From Acidimicrobiaceae bacterium (lineage in GTDB: Bacteria; Actinomycetota; Acidimicrobiia; Acidimicrobiales; Aldehydirespiratoraceae): a stretch of DNA of 64,000 bases. Below are positions 9,122 through 17,776 of the stretch, piece after piece (the stretch's first letter is position 1; every line of letters begins with the position of its first letter). The notes beneath the pieces were generated by a model. That model was not told where the DNA came from. It saw only the letters and a list, made by a program, of their open reading frames with translations, and did not search any database. The translations under genes and the position numbers were made by a program. The stretch is from positions 1 through 64,000 of the forward strand of contig VYCW01000118.1 of assembly GCA_009843735.1 (NCBI GenBank), in the 5' to 3' direction.

Positions 9122-9916
9122 CTAGTGGATGACGAGCTTGCGCTCGGAGGGCTCCAGCGCGTCGTAGTTGTGGAGTTGCTTGCCGCACACGAACTTCTGG
9201 AACTCGGGCGCGTCGCCGAGCCCGTGAATGCGGAACTTGCGCTCGATGAGCTCGGTATCGGCGTCGGTCCAGTCGCCCGGCACGCAGTCCACGCCCAGGG
9301 AGCGCACCTTGCCGGCCACGTAGATGGCGCCGTCATACATGGAGTCACCGAGGTTCATGCCGGCGTTGCCGCAGATGATCTGGCGGCCCCGCTGCATCAT
9401 GAATCCGGTGTTGATGCCGACGTCACCGGTGACGATGATGGTGCCGCCCTTCTGGTCGATGCCGGTACGGGCCCCGACGTCGCCCTTGACGATGAGGTCG
9501 CCGCCGCGGATGGCCGCGCCGGTGAGCGACCCCGCGCTGCGCTCGATCGTCACCACTCCGGACATCATGTTCTCGGCCACAGACCAGCCCACCCGGCCGT
9601 TGATGGTCACCTCGGGACCGTCGATGAGCCCGCAGGCGAACCAGCCGGGGCTGCCCTCGAAGTGGATCCGGCAGCGCTTGAGGATGCCCACTGCCAGCGA
9701 GTGCTTGGACGACGGGTTGAGCACGGTCACGTCGGTGACGCCGTCGTTGTAGATGAGCTTGCGCAGCGCCATGTTGACCTGCCGGATGGTCAGCGCGGAC
9801 GCGTCGAAGCGGGCCCGGCCCCCATCGACCTCGATGTTGGTGGGCATGTCGGCATGGGGTTCCACCAGCCCCCGGGCGTCGTAGGAGACGCCGCTGCGAG
9901 AGCCTGAGCCTGGCAT
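9122..9916 (-). CDS. glxC: GXGXG-domain glutamate synthase-like subunit (GlxC/MgsB)
   Basis: A 264-residue protein equal to the C-terminal GXGXG beta-helix domain of the glutamate synthase large chain. In the fused enzyme this domain props the ammonia tunnel between the amidase and FMN domains. The repeating Gly pattern is clear from about 100 to 220 (AAIRGGDLIVKGDVGART, GGTIIVTGDVGINTG, IICGNAGMNLGDSMYDGAIYVAGKV). An AGGAGAGG ribosome site sits just upstream of the ATG. It is the middle member of the glxBCD trio, 31 bp after glxB and 11 bp before glxD. No catalytic residues of its own are expected. Confidence 0.88.
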   Translation of the reverse strand: MPGSGSRSGVSYDARGLVEPHADMPTNIEVDGGRARFDASALTIRQVNMALRKLIYNDGVTDVTVLNPSSKHSLAVGILKRCRIHFEGSPGWFACGLIDGPEVTINGRVGWSVAENMMSGVVTIERSAGSLTGAAIRGGDLIVKGDVGARTGIDQKGGTIIVTGDVGINTGFMMQRGRQIICGNAGMNLGDSMYDGAIYVAGKVRSLGVDCVPGDWTDADTELIERKFRIHGLGDAPEFQKFVCGKQLHNYDALEPSERKLVIH

Positions 9917-9947
9917 CAGACCTCTCCTCTGTGACTGCAGTCCGGGA

Positions 9948-10877
9948 TCAGACCTGCCACACCAGCACCTCCCGCTCGTATGGGTCGCGGGTCTCGACCT
10001 CGCGCTCGACCAGGGCCCGGATGGCGGCCTCCTCGGTGGCTACCGCCACCAGCGGATCGGACTCGAACAGCACCAGCGGCTTGGCCGCCATCTCGTCCTT
10101 GGCGATGCCGAGCTCGTTGCCGGTCACGCACACGTAGGTGAACACGCCGTCGAGGTCGTCGAGGCTGTGCTTCATGGCCGTCTCCAGCGAGAGGCCCTGC
10201 GCCATGTACTCGGCCAGGTACACCGCGATGATCTCGGAGTCGCACTCGCTCTGGAAGCGGTGACCGTGCTGCTCGAGGCGCCGGCGCCACTGGTGGTAGT
10301 TGGTGAGCTGGCCGTTGTGAACCACGGCCACGTCGGCGAACGGATAGGCCCAGTAGGGGTGGGCGCTGGCCAGGTCGACCTCGGACTCGGTGGCCATGCG
10401 CACATGGCCGATGCCGTGGGTGCCCCGGAACGAGCCCAACTTGTACTGGCCGCTGACCGTCTCGGCGTCGCCGAGGTCCTTGATGATCTCCAATGAGCTC
10501 CCCAGCGACAGCACCTCACATCCGGGCACGTCCTCCAGGTAGTCGGCCAGGGCCTTGAGGTCGCCGCCGTAGCGGATGGTGGCCCGGAAGGCGTAGCCGG
10601 TGTCGCTGGTGACCGTGGCCACCTCGGCTCCGATCTTGGCCAGGCGGCTCTCGACCTCGGCCCGGTTGCGCTCCAGGCGCTCCTCCATCCCGAAGCCGGT
10701 GCTCTTGTTGGGCTCGGCCAGGACGAACCGGATCACGACCAGGTCGTCGGCCGGCCCGTACACCGCGTAGCCGGTGGAGTCCGGCCCGCGGTGCTTCATC
10801 GACTGGAGCATGGCCGTGAGCTCGGCCCCGATGTCGGCGGTGCCGTCCCGGTGGATCACGCCGGCTATGCCGCACAT
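9948..10877 (-). CDS. glxB: Class II glutamine amidotransferase subunit (GlxB/MgsA)
   Basis: Ntn-type glutaminase of 309 residues, equivalent to the N-terminal domain of glutamate synthase. The mature nucleophile is Cys2 in MCGIAGV, and the family's glutamine-binding signatures HRGPDSTG (about 31-38) and GHVRMAT, HPYW and HNGQLTNY (about 140-180) follow. It should release ammonia or transfer the amide (or methylamide) nitrogen toward GlxD. The start is set by MCGIAG and by an AAGGGGG site 6 bases upstream of ATG 10877; longer upstream reading in this frame is noise from the glnT gene. It lies 50 bp downstream of the glutamine synthetase gene. Confidence 0.9.
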   Translation of the reverse strand: MCGIAGVIHRDGTADIGAELTAMLQSMKHRGPDSTGYAVYGPADDLVVIRFVLAEPNKSTGFGMEERLERNRAEVESRLAKIGAEVATVTSDTGYAFRATIRYGGDLKALADYLEDVPGCEVLSLGSSLEIIKDLGDAETVSGQYKLGSFRGTHGIGHVRMATESEVDLASAHPYWAYPFADVAVVHNGQLTNYHQWRRRLEQHGHRFQSECDSEIIAVYLAEYMAQGLSLETAMKHSLDDLDGVFTYVCVTGNELGIAKDEMAAKPLVLFESDPLVAVATEEAAIRALVEREVETRDPYEREVLVWQV

Positions 10878-10927
10878 GGTTCTACCCCCTTGTTCTGGGT
10901 GTCTCGAGTTCTTTCGTCTCCGGTCCG

Positions 10928-12328
10928 TTAGGGAAGGACGTCCAGGTACTCCTCCACGTCCCAGTCCGTCACGGTCGCCAGGAACCGCTCCCATTCGTCT
11001 TCCTTGTAGTGGAAGAACACGTTGCTCATCTCGCCCGGCAGGGCCCGCATGACAACCTCGTCGTTGCGCAGGGCCTCCAAGGCCTCGCCCAGGGTGAGCG
11101 GGATCTTCTCGACGGCCTTGCCGGCCTCCATCGCCTCGTAGATGTTGCGCTCCTCCGGCTCGCCCGGGTCGAGACCGCGGTCGAGGCCGTCGTCCATGGC
11201 CTGCAGCAGGCCCGCGAACGACAGGTGCGGGTTGACCGCGCTGTCCACCGAGCGGTACTCGAAGCGGCCGGGGGCGCTGACCCGCAGGGCGGTGGTGCGG
11301 TTCTGGAAGCCCCAGTCCGCGAACACCGGCGCCCAGAAGCCCGTGTCCCACAGACGGCGGTAGGAGTTGACCGTCGGCGAGGTGAGGCAGGTCAGGGCCC
11401 GCACATGCTCGAGGATCCCGCCGATGGCCTTCATGCCGACGGGGCCGGGCATCTGTGGATTGTCGCCCTCGGGCATGAACTTGTTGTTGCCGTCGGCGTC
11501 CCACAGCGAGATGTTGTGGTGGCAGCCGTTGGCCGACACCCCCATGAACGGCTTGGGCATGAAGCACGGGAAAGCCCCGAGCTCCCGGCCGACCTGCTTG
11601 CAGACCTGGCGGTAGGTGGTGAGCCGGTCGGCGGTGAGCTCGGCCCGATCGAAGTTGAAGTTCAACTCGAGCTGGCCGGGGGCGTCCTCGTGGTCGCCCT
11701 GGATCATGTCCAGCCCCATGGCCTCGCAGTACTCGATCACCCTGTGGATCAGGGGCTGCAGCTCGGCGAACTGGTCGATGTGGTAGCAGTTCGGCTTGGT
11801 CATGCCCTCGACGGTGGGCTTGCCGTCGGCGTCGGCCTTGAGCCACATCATCTCGGGCTCGCAGCCGGCCCGCAGGTGCAGCCCGTGCTTGGCCTCGAAC
11901 GCGGCGTGCTGGCGCCGCAGGTTCCCCCGGCAATCAGAGGTCAGGTAGGCGCCGCCGTCCACCTCCTCCTCGCGGCCCCGGAACAAGGTGCACCACACCC
12001 GGGCCGTCCTGGAGTCCCAGGGCAGGGGCATGAAGGTCTCGGGCTCACCGATGCCGACCAACTCGCGGGCCTCGGGGCCGTAGCCGATGTAGTTCCCGTG
12101 GCGGTCGATGAAGAGGTTGGCGGTGGAGCCGTACACCAGCTGGAAGCCCTTGCGCGCGATCATGCCGAAGTGCTTGGCCGGTATGCCCTTGCCCATGATC
12201 CGTCCCGTCACCGAGACGAACTGGCAGTACAGGTACCGGATGTCGTCGGCCTCGATGCGAGCCTCGACCTCTCGGATCTGCTCCTCGCGTCCGTCGGCGG
12301 AGACGAACCTCTCAAGATCAGTGGCCAT
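10928..12328 (-). CDS. glnT: GlnT/GmaS-type glutamine synthetase
   Basis: ATP-dependent amide ligase of the glutamine synthetase fold, 466 residues. It belongs to the GlnT/gamma-glutamylmethylamide synthetase branch, not to the housekeeping GlnA: it is linked to glxBCD and has the branch-type N-terminus with IRYLYCQFVSVTGRIMGKGI. Visible active-site segments are GCEPEMMWL (metal-binding Glu, about 151), GDHEDAPGQLELNF, NGCHHNISLW and the FEYRSVDSAVNP segment near the C-terminus. An AGGGGGG site precedes ATG 12328. It heads the cluster and is likely transcribed from the AT-richer gap shared with the MFS gene. Product could be glutamine or gamma-glutamylmethylamide; sequence alone does not settle this. 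Confidence 0.9.
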   Translation of the reverse strand: MATDLERFVSADGREEQIREVEARIEADDIRYLYCQFVSVTGRIMGKGIPAKHFGMIARKGFQLVYGSTANLFIDRHGNYIGYGPEARELVGIGEPETFMPLPWDSRTARVWCTLFRGREEEVDGGAYLTSDCRGNLRRQHAAFEAKHGLHLRAGCEPEMMWLKADADGKPTVEGMTKPNCYHIDQFAELQPLIHRVIEYCEAMGLDMIQGDHEDAPGQLELNFNFDRAELTADRLTTYRQVCKQVGRELGAFPCFMPKPFMGVSANGCHHNISLWDADGNNKFMPEGDNPQMPGPVGMKAIGGILEHVRALTCLTSPTVNSYRRLWDTGFWAPVFADWGFQNRTTALRVSAPGRFEYRSVDSAVNPHLSFAGLLQAMDDGLDRGLDPGEPEERNIYEAMEAGKAVEKIPLTLGEALEALRNDEVVMRALPGEMSNVFFHYKEDEWERFLATVTDWDVEEYLDVLP

Positions 12329-12489
12329 TTTCCCCCCTACGGGTGTCGTTGTGTTGCGGCGAAACCGTAGCGCCACGGGTGCGGAGCTCGCCAGCGTGCG
12401 CCGAGTCGGGCCAACTCTAGCGCGACGCCCGCGCACATATCTAATCAGAGTAGTGGATCTTTCATTGCAGTAGAGTTGCCGCGCCGCCG
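12329..12489 (+). promoter_or_regulatory. Divergent intergenic region between glnT and the MFS gene
   Basis: A 161-bp gap from which the glnT-glxBCD cluster (minus) and the MFS transporter (plus) both run outward. Bases 12436-12476 are much richer in A and T than the surroundings, with minus-strand TAGATA and plus-strand TAGAGT as -10-like hexamers. No convincing -35 partner or operator palindrome was found, so this is a location for promoters, not a mapped promoter. Confidence 0.4.
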
Positions 12490-13989
12490 ATGCTGCCTGG
12501 GCGACCGCGATCCATAGAGTTTCCCGCGATGGAACCGGTGTCCCGATCGGCGTGGTTGACGCTCGCGGTGGTGTCGGTGGCCGTGTTCATGGTCGCGATG
12601 GAACTCACGATCATCGCGCTGGCGCTGCCCGACATCCGCGCCGCGTTGTCGGGCACCACCCCGGCGGCGCTGTCGTGGGTGGTGAACGCGTACTCGATCG
12701 TGGTGGCGGCGCTGCTGCTGCTGTCGGGCTGGCTGGCCGACCGCTACGGCCGCCGCCGGGTCTTCCGCGCCGGGTTGATGGTGTTCGCGCTGGGCTCGGT
12801 GGCTGCGGGCGCCTCCACGAGCATCGAGATGCTGATTGCGGCCCGGGCCCTGCAGGCCATCGGCGGCTCCATGCAGTACCCCGCGGGAATGGCATTGCTG
12901 CTCGACGCCTTTCCCCGGAGCCGGCACCAAACCGCCATAGGTGTCTGGGGCGCAACGGGAGGGCTGGCCGCCGCGTTGGGGCCGGCCCTGGGAGCGGTAC
13001 TCATCGAGGCCTTCGGCTGGCGAGCCGTGTTCTATGTCAACGTGCCGGTAGCTCTGACCGCTCTGGTGGTCGGGGCCCGTGTGCTTCCCGAGAGCCTGGG
13101 CTCTCCCGCTCTTGTTCGCTCCGCTCGCGGGCCGCTCGGGCCCCGGGAGGCACCCGAGACCAGGGTGGACATGATCGGCGTGCCTCTGGCCTCGGTGGGC
13201 GTCGGCGCGGTCATCCTCGGAATCGTCCAGGGTGAGGCGTGGGGATGGGGATCGGCAGCCACTGTCGGCTCCTTCGTGATCGGAGCCCTGCTGGTGGCAG
13301 CCTTCGCCTGGCGGAGCCGGCGCCACCCCGCACCGCTGTTCGACCTCGACCTGCTTCGCATCCGTTCGTTCGTGCTCGGCAATGTCGGCTCGCTGTTCTT
13401 CGCCCTCGGCTTCTTCGCCCTGCTGGTGCCGCTCCCATCCTTCATCCAGGAAGTCTGGGGGTGGTCGGCGCTGGAGACCGGCCTCGCGTATTCGATAGGT
13501 CCTCTGGTGTCGTTCCTGGTCGCTCCGCAGGCCGGGCGGTTGGCCGACCGGATCGGCAACTCGCCCCTGCTCACCGTGGGATCGGCCTGCGGCGTGGCGG
13601 GGCTGTTGTGGCTCCTGTTCACAATCTCCACCGAGCCCTCGCTCGGCCGGCTCCTCGTCGCCACCGTGCTGGTGGGAGTGTCGGCCGGCACCGGCTTCTC
13701 GCAACTGGTGGGGGCGGCACTGCGCGACATCCCTCCGCAGCGCTACGCCATGGCCACGGCCGGTCGCACCACGTTCTTCCAGTTGTCGGTCGCGTTCGCC
13801 ATCGCGGTCGCGTTCGCCCTGATCGGTCGGCCGCCCAGCCCCGCCGCTGAGCTGGCCGCCTTCAAACGGGTGTGGGTGCTGTGCACCGGCGGGTACCTCT
13901 GCAATCTCGTGCTGTTCACCATCATCTACCCCCGCCGCCAGGTGTTGCCGGGGAAATGGTCTAGAGGCCGAGCGAATAGGCGGGCTTGA
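12490..13989 (+). CDS. MFS transporter, DHA2-like, with an in-frame repeat insertion
   Basis: Proton-driven drug or metabolite exporter of the major facilitator superfamily, up to 499 residues with about 13-14 membrane helices. The DHA2-type first helix (FMVAMELTIIALALPDI) and the motif A loop GWLADRYGRRR near residue 80 are clear. Start is uncertain: ATG 12490 or ATG 12529, neither with a good ribosome site; the latter begins right before the first helix. In the loop between helices 6 and 7 (bases 13101-13144) the gene carries a copy of the dispersed GC-rich repeat, read through as SPALVRSARGPLGP. The last codons also run into another copy. It is divergent from glnT and could move a substrate or product of that pathway, but nothing specific shows this. 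Confidence 0.85.
   Translation: MLPGRPRSIEFPAMEPVSRSAWLTLAVVSVAVFMVAMELTIIALALPDIRAALSGTTPAALSWVVNAYSIVVAALLLLSGWLADRYGRRRVFRAGLMVFALGSVAAGASTSIEMLIAARALQAIGGSMQYPAGMALLLDAFPRSRHQTAIGVWGATGGLAAALGPALGAVLIEAFGWRAVFYVNVPVALTALVVGARVLPESLGSPALVRSARGPLGPREAPETRVDMIGVPLASVGVGAVILGIVQGEAWGWGSAATVGSFVIGALLVAAFAWRSRRHPAPLFDLDLLRIRSFVLGNVGSLFFALGFFALLVPLPSFIQEVWGWSALETGLAYSIGPLVSFLVAPQAGRLADRIGNSPLLTVGSACGVAGLLWLLFTISTEPSLGRLLVATVLVGVSAGTGFSQLVGAALRDIPPQRYAMATAGRTTFFQLSVAFAIAVAFALIGRPPSPAAELAAFKRVWVLCTGGYLCNLVLFTIIYPRRQVLPGKWSRGRANRRA
13101..13144 (-). repeat. Dispersed GC-rich repeat, copy inside the MFS gene
   Basis: About 44 bp matching the minus-strand orientation of the repeat family (core GAGCGAAGCGAACAAGAGCG, here with GGAGCG in place of GAAGCG). 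It lies wholly within the MFS coding frame and adds about 15 residues between two membrane helices without breaking the frame. Confidence 0.8.
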
Positions 13990-14053
13990 ACGGCTGGGAA
14001 CGAGCGAGGCCGTGGCCCGAGCGGCCCGTGAGCGGAGCGAACAAGAGCGGGAA
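13965..14053 (+). repeat. Dispersed GC-rich repeat, copy at the 3' end of the MFS gene
   Basis: Begins GAGGCCGAGCG, is interrupted by about 25 unrelated bases, and ends with the core GCCCGTGAGCGGAGCGAACA then AGAGCGGGAA. The MFS stop codon (13987-13989) falls inside the element, so the last eight or so residues of the transporter are encoded by repeat sequence. Confidence 0.75.
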
Positions 14054-14158
14054 ACACCCCTTCTCGACATGAAGGACTCGCACCTACTTACGCGCCCTCT
14101 TAGGTGAGCGGCTAGTCCCTGGGCGGCATCCGTTGAGACATCTCGTAGGGTCACGGCC

Positions 14159-15454
14159 GTGAAGTTCGGGATCTTCTACGAGCACCAGCTTCCCCGGCCG
14201 TGGCACGACGGCGACGAGCAGCGGCTGTTCAACGAGGCACTCGAGCAGGTGGAGCTGGCCGACCGGCTCGGCTTCGACTACGCCTGGGAGGTAGAGCACC
14301 ACTTCCTGGAGGAGTACTCCCACTCGTCTGCGCCCGAGGTGTTCCTAGCCGCCTGCAGCCAGCGCACCTCCAGGATCCGGCTCGGTCACGGCATCGTGCT
14401 GATGCCTCCCGGCTACAACCATCCGGCCCGGGTCGCCGAGAGAATCTCCACCCTCGACCTGGTATCGGGCGGCCGGGTGGACTTCGGCACCGGCGAGTCG
14501 TCCTCGATCCTGGAGCTCGGGGGCTTCGGCGTCGACGTAGACAGCAAGCGCCCGGCCTGGCAGGAGGCCGTCGAGCAGTGCTGCAACATGATGGCCATGG
14601 ACCCCTACCCCGGCTATGACGGCGACTTCTTCTCGATGCCGTGCCGCAACGTGGTGCCCAAGCCGGTGCAGAAGCCCCATCCCCCGCTGTGGGTGGCCTG
14701 CTCGAACAGGGAGACGATCAAACTGGCCGCCAGGCTGGGCATGGGCGCGCTCACCTTCTCCTTCGTCGATCCCAGCGACGCGGCCGCATGGGTGCAGGAC
14801 TACTACCGGATCCTCGAGACCGAGTGCGTGCCCATCGGCCACGCCATCAACCCCAACATCGCCATGGTCACCGGGTTGTCGATCCACCCGGATCAGCTGG
14901 AGGCGAAGCGCAGGGGACTCGACGGCTTCCAGTTCTTCGGCTACGGCCTCGGCCACCACTACATCTTCGGCCGGCACAAGCCGGGCCGCACCGACATCTG
15001 GGCCGACTACCTGAAGGCCAGGCCCACGATCGAGGACCGGGGAGAACAGAGCGGCATCGGCACTCCCGAACAGGTCCGGGCGCACCTCCGCGGCTTCGCC
15101 GAGGCCGGCGTCGACCAGGTGGTGTTCATCCAGCAGGGAGGCAACAACCGCCACGACCACATCTGCGAGACTCTCGAACTGTTCGCGGCCGATGTGATGG
15201 GCGAGTTCGCCGAGGGCGAGCCGGAGCGGGACCGGGCCAAGCTGGACCGTCTGGCCCCGGCGCTGGACGCGGCCATGGCCCGCAAAGTGCCGATGCCGGC
15301 TCCGGCCGATGATGAGATCCCGGTGTTCGAGGCGCTGGGCCGGTCCATCGTGGCCGCACTGCCGGCCGAGGAGGCCTCTCAGGTGGCCGACACCGTGAAG
15401 CAATGGGCCAAGACCGACATGCCCATCCACGTGCCCGACGACTTCGGCACCTAA
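14159..15454 (+). CDS. LLM-class flavin-dependent oxidoreductase
   Basis: Bacterial-luciferase-like monooxygenase or reductase using FMN or F420, 431 residues from a GTG start. The N-terminal strand MKFGIFYEHQ, the AWEVEHHFLEEYS segment (about 42-54), LGHGIVLMPPGYNHPARVAERISTLDLVSGGRV (the typical second and third strands, residues about 75-108) and FGTGESS mark the TIM barrel of this family. The protein is longer than the usual 330-360 residues because of a helical C-terminal extension after about 350. It stands alone between repeat sequence and a convergent asparaginase gene, so its substrate is unknown. Confidence 0.88.
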   Translation: MKFGIFYEHQLPRPWHDGDEQRLFNEALEQVELADRLGFDYAWEVEHHFLEEYSHSSAPEVFLAACSQRTSRIRLGHGIVLMPPGYNHPARVAERISTLDLVSGGRVDFGTGESSSILELGGFGVDVDSKRPAWQEAVEQCCNMMAMDPYPGYDGDFFSMPCRNVVPKPVQKPHPPLWVACSNRETIKLAARLGMGALTFSFVDPSDAAAWVQDYYRILETECVPIGHAINPNIAMVTGLSIHPDQLEAKRRGLDGFQFFGYGLGHHYIFGRHKPGRTDIWADYLKARPTIEDRGEQSGIGTPEQVRAHLRGFAEAGVDQVVFIQQGGNNRHDHICETLELFAADVMGEFAEGEPERDRAKLDRLAPALDAAMARKVPMPAPADDEIPVFEALGRSIVAALPAEEASQVADTVKQWAKTDMPIHVPDDFGT

Positions 15455-15465
15455 CTACCGCTGGC

Positions 15466-16470
15466 TCAGCCGATGTCGCTGAGCCAGGCCCGCAACTGGG
15501 TGACGGTGGACGTCTCGTGCAGGCCGACCATCAGGGCGAGGCGGGCCTTGGGGCCGTTGAGGTGGCCGGCCCGCAGCACGCCGAGGTCGTCCAGGCTGGC
15601 GCCGCCGCCCGCGCCGCCGTAGGGCGACTCCGGTAGCCCGTAGGGGCACCTCGATGTCACTATCACTGGAAGGCCTGCGTCCACGAGGCGCGCGATTCCC
15701 GGCGCCACCGAGCTGGGAACGTTTCCCGCGCCGGTTCCCTCCACCACCAGGCCGTCTATGCCCCGGTCGAGATGCCAGTCGAAGACGTCGGCCTGCATGC
15801 CCGTGTAGGCCTTCACCAGCGGAACGGTGCCGCGGATGCCGCGGCCCCGGGGCGAGCTGGGCGAGTCGAGCACGAAGACGGGTTCGCCCGCTTGCATCGA
15901 ACCGACCGGGCCTCCCCTGACCGACTGGAACGTCTCCACATGGAGGGTGTTGAGCTTGGATACCCAGCTCGCACAGTGGATCCGGTCGTTCACGCTGAGC
16001 AGCACCCCCCGACCGCGGGCTGCCGTGCTCGTAGCGATGCGAACCGCGTTCAGGAGGTTCCGGGGACCGTCCGCACCCGACTCGGTGCTGGCCCGCATAG
16101 CGCACGCGAACACGATCGGGCCCTGAGCGGTCACCTCGGCAGCCAGCATCTCGCACATGTACATGGTCTCTTCGGTGGTGTCGGTGCCGTGGGTCACCAC
16201 CACCCCGTCAACCGCGCCGGCCAGGAGAAGCTCCCGGGAGCGCCGGGCAACCTCGACCATCCGCTCCGGCCCCATGTCGAAGCCGGACACGTTGCGCAGG
16301 GTCTCGGTCTGGATCGACGCGACCTGTTCCAACTCGGGCACGGAGGCAACCAGCTCCTCTGGCGTGAGTCCGGGCACCATCCGCCCGTCGGGACCGGTGA
16401 TGCAGGCGATGGTCCCGCCCGTCGCCAGCAGAGCCACCCGACGGCGATCGGTGGTTGCCGACCCGGTCAT
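15466..16470 (-). CDS. Asparaginase family protein
   Basis: Amidohydrolase of the L-asparaginase/GatD family, 334 residues. Both conserved threonine motifs are visible: LATGGTIAC (nucleophile Thr, about residue 19) and VVVTHGTDTTEETMY (Thr-Asp pair, about 90-100). The conserved Lys is probably in SKLNTLHV at about 173. No signal peptide is present, so a cytoplasmic role in hydrolysing asparagine or a related amide is likely. ATG 16470 overlaps the stop of the upstream kinase-like gene by four bases (ATGA), which both sets the start and argues for translational coupling. It converges with the LLM gene, 11 bp apart. Confidence 0.88.
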   Translation of the reverse strand: MTGSATTDRRRVALLATGGTIACITGPDGRMVPGLTPEELVASVPELEQVASIQTETLRNVSGFDMGPERMVEVARRSRELLLAGAVDGVVVTHGTDTTEETMYMCEMLAAEVTAQGPIVFACAMRASTESGADGPRNLLNAVRIATSTAARGRGVLLSVNDRIHCASWVSKLNTLHVETFQSVRGGPVGSMQAGEPVFVLDSPSSPRGRGIRGTVPLVKAYTGMQADVFDWHLDRGIDGLVVEGTGAGNVPSSVAPGIARLVDAGLPVIVTSRCPYGLPESPYGGAGGGASLDDLGVLRAGHLNGPKARLALMVGLHETSTVTQLRAWLSDIG

Positions 16471-17687
16471 CGAGCCAGCAGGTCGGGGGTGGGGTTGTCT
16501 ACGCCGAGCAGCGCGGCCAGCGCAGCCGTCACCTGATTCCCAACGGCCGGGTTGCGCTCCGGCGGCACGAAGCCGGCCGCGGTCAGGCGGTCGCCCAGGC
16601 GGATGAAGATGGTGCAGAAGCGCATGGCGCCGAACACCTCCCAGTAGTGCGGGTCCCTCACCGTGAGCCCCGAGACCTGCTCGTAGTGGGAGATCATCTC
16701 GTCGCGCGTCGGGTAGCCGTCGAGCCGGTCGATGCCCATGTCGTCGAACGACATCCGGTCGAACATCAGCCACCAGCCCATGTCGGCCTCAGTGGGACTC
16801 AGCGCGCAGACCTCCCAGTCGAGGACGGCCGCGGGCCGGAAGTCTTGCAGGATGATGTTGCCGAGCCGGGCGTCGCCCCATGTCAGCCCGATCCGCTCGT
16901 CATCGGGATCGTTGGCATCAAGCCAGTCCAGGGCGGCATGCAGCACGGGATGCTCCCTGCCCGCGAGTTCGGAGTGCACGTGGTCCCGGTAGAGCCCGAT
17001 CTGAAGTGCGGTCGTCGGCTCGCCGGACCCGCTCGGGTCGAGCCACGCCAGGCCGGCGGTGCGCCAGTCCAGGCTGTGGATGCCGGCGATGACGTCGATG
17101 GCCGACAGCGCCATGCGCCGCCGCTGTGCCGGCGTCGCCTCGTCCACGACGAACCCCGCCTCGGTGTAGCGGGGCACGTCCGCGGGAACACGCCCGCCGA
17201 CGAACCCCATGACGAAGAAAGGCGCTCCCAGCACGTCCGGGTCGGGCTCGTAGCCCAGCAACGGTGGCACCGGTGCGGCTCCCGCGTCGGCGACTGCCTT
17301 CATGGCCCGGTACTGGAGCTCCACCGAGACCGCGCACTGCGGGGTCTGGGGAGGGAACATGCCGCCGTCGGCGGGCTCGATGCGCACCGCGTAGCGCTCG
17401 GTGCGGTCCGAGCCGCCCTCGGTCCAGGCCGTGTCGAGGATCACCGTCTCATTCGAGAACCCGGTGCTTACCGGTATCTCGATGTCGGTGACGGTGAGGC
17501 CGTGCCTGGAGGGATGGGCCCGCCGCATCCACTGCTCGAGCGCGGCCCGGTAATGGCTCCGATCCGTGCGGAACTTGGGGGCGTTGGGCAGCTCGCTCTC
17601 AGGCACGTCGCGGTTCGCTGCGCTCGCCGATTCTGGGGGATTCCCTGTATTCGACACGCCGCGTAGTGTGCCGCAGGTGCCCACCAC
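16467..17687 (-). CDS. Phosphotransferase family protein (APH/ACAD10-like kinase fold)
   Basis: Aminoglycoside-phosphotransferase-fold protein of about 400 residues, in the subfamily resembling the kinase part of ACAD10 found widely in Actinobacteria. The catalytic loop reads LTWGDARLGNIIL at about 290-302 (Brenner motif with Trp replacing the usual His) and the metal-binding motif is VLDWE at about 313. A GTG at 17657 is a shorter alternative start; neither start has a clear ribosome site. It overlaps the asparaginase gene by 4 bp. The substrate is unknown; antibiotic resistance is not implied. Confidence 0.82.
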   Translation of the reverse strand: MVGTCGTLRGVSNTGNPPESASAANRDVPESELPNAPKFRTDRSHYRAALEQWMRRAHPSRHGLTVTDIEIPVSTGFSNETVILDTAWTEGGSDRTERYAVRIEPADGGMFPPQTPQCAVSVELQYRAMKAVADAGAAPVPPLLGYEPDPDVLGAPFFVMGFVGGRVPADVPRYTEAGFVVDEATPAQRRRMALSAIDVIAGIHSLDWRTAGLAWLDPSGSGEPTTALQIGLYRDHVHSELAGREHPVLHAALDWLDANDPDDERIGLTWGDARLGNIILQDFRPAAVLDWEVCALSPTEADMGWWLMFDRMSFDDMGIDRLDGYPTRDEMISHYEQVSGLTVRDPHYWEVFGAMRFCTIFIRLGDRLTAAGFVPPERNPAVGNQVTAALAALLGVDNPTPDLLAR

Positions 17688-17776
17688 TTCGCACTAGAAG
17701 CGAGTGCCTCCGTATCCGCCCGCCGCGGCTGGTGGGCCAGAGCCCCGGAGGCCCCGGCCCAATAGCCGCTTGTTGA

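Noticed and set aside
10878-11933. N-terminal extension of glxB into the glnT gene
   Set aside because: The class II amidotransferase must begin MCGIAG (Cys2 nucleophile), and a ribosome site precedes that ATG; the extension is out-of-frame reading of glnT.
16467-17687. Aminoglycoside resistance kinase
   Set aside because: The kinase fold is present, but the subfamily is the ACAD10-like group common in Actinobacteria; nothing points to antibiotics as substrates.
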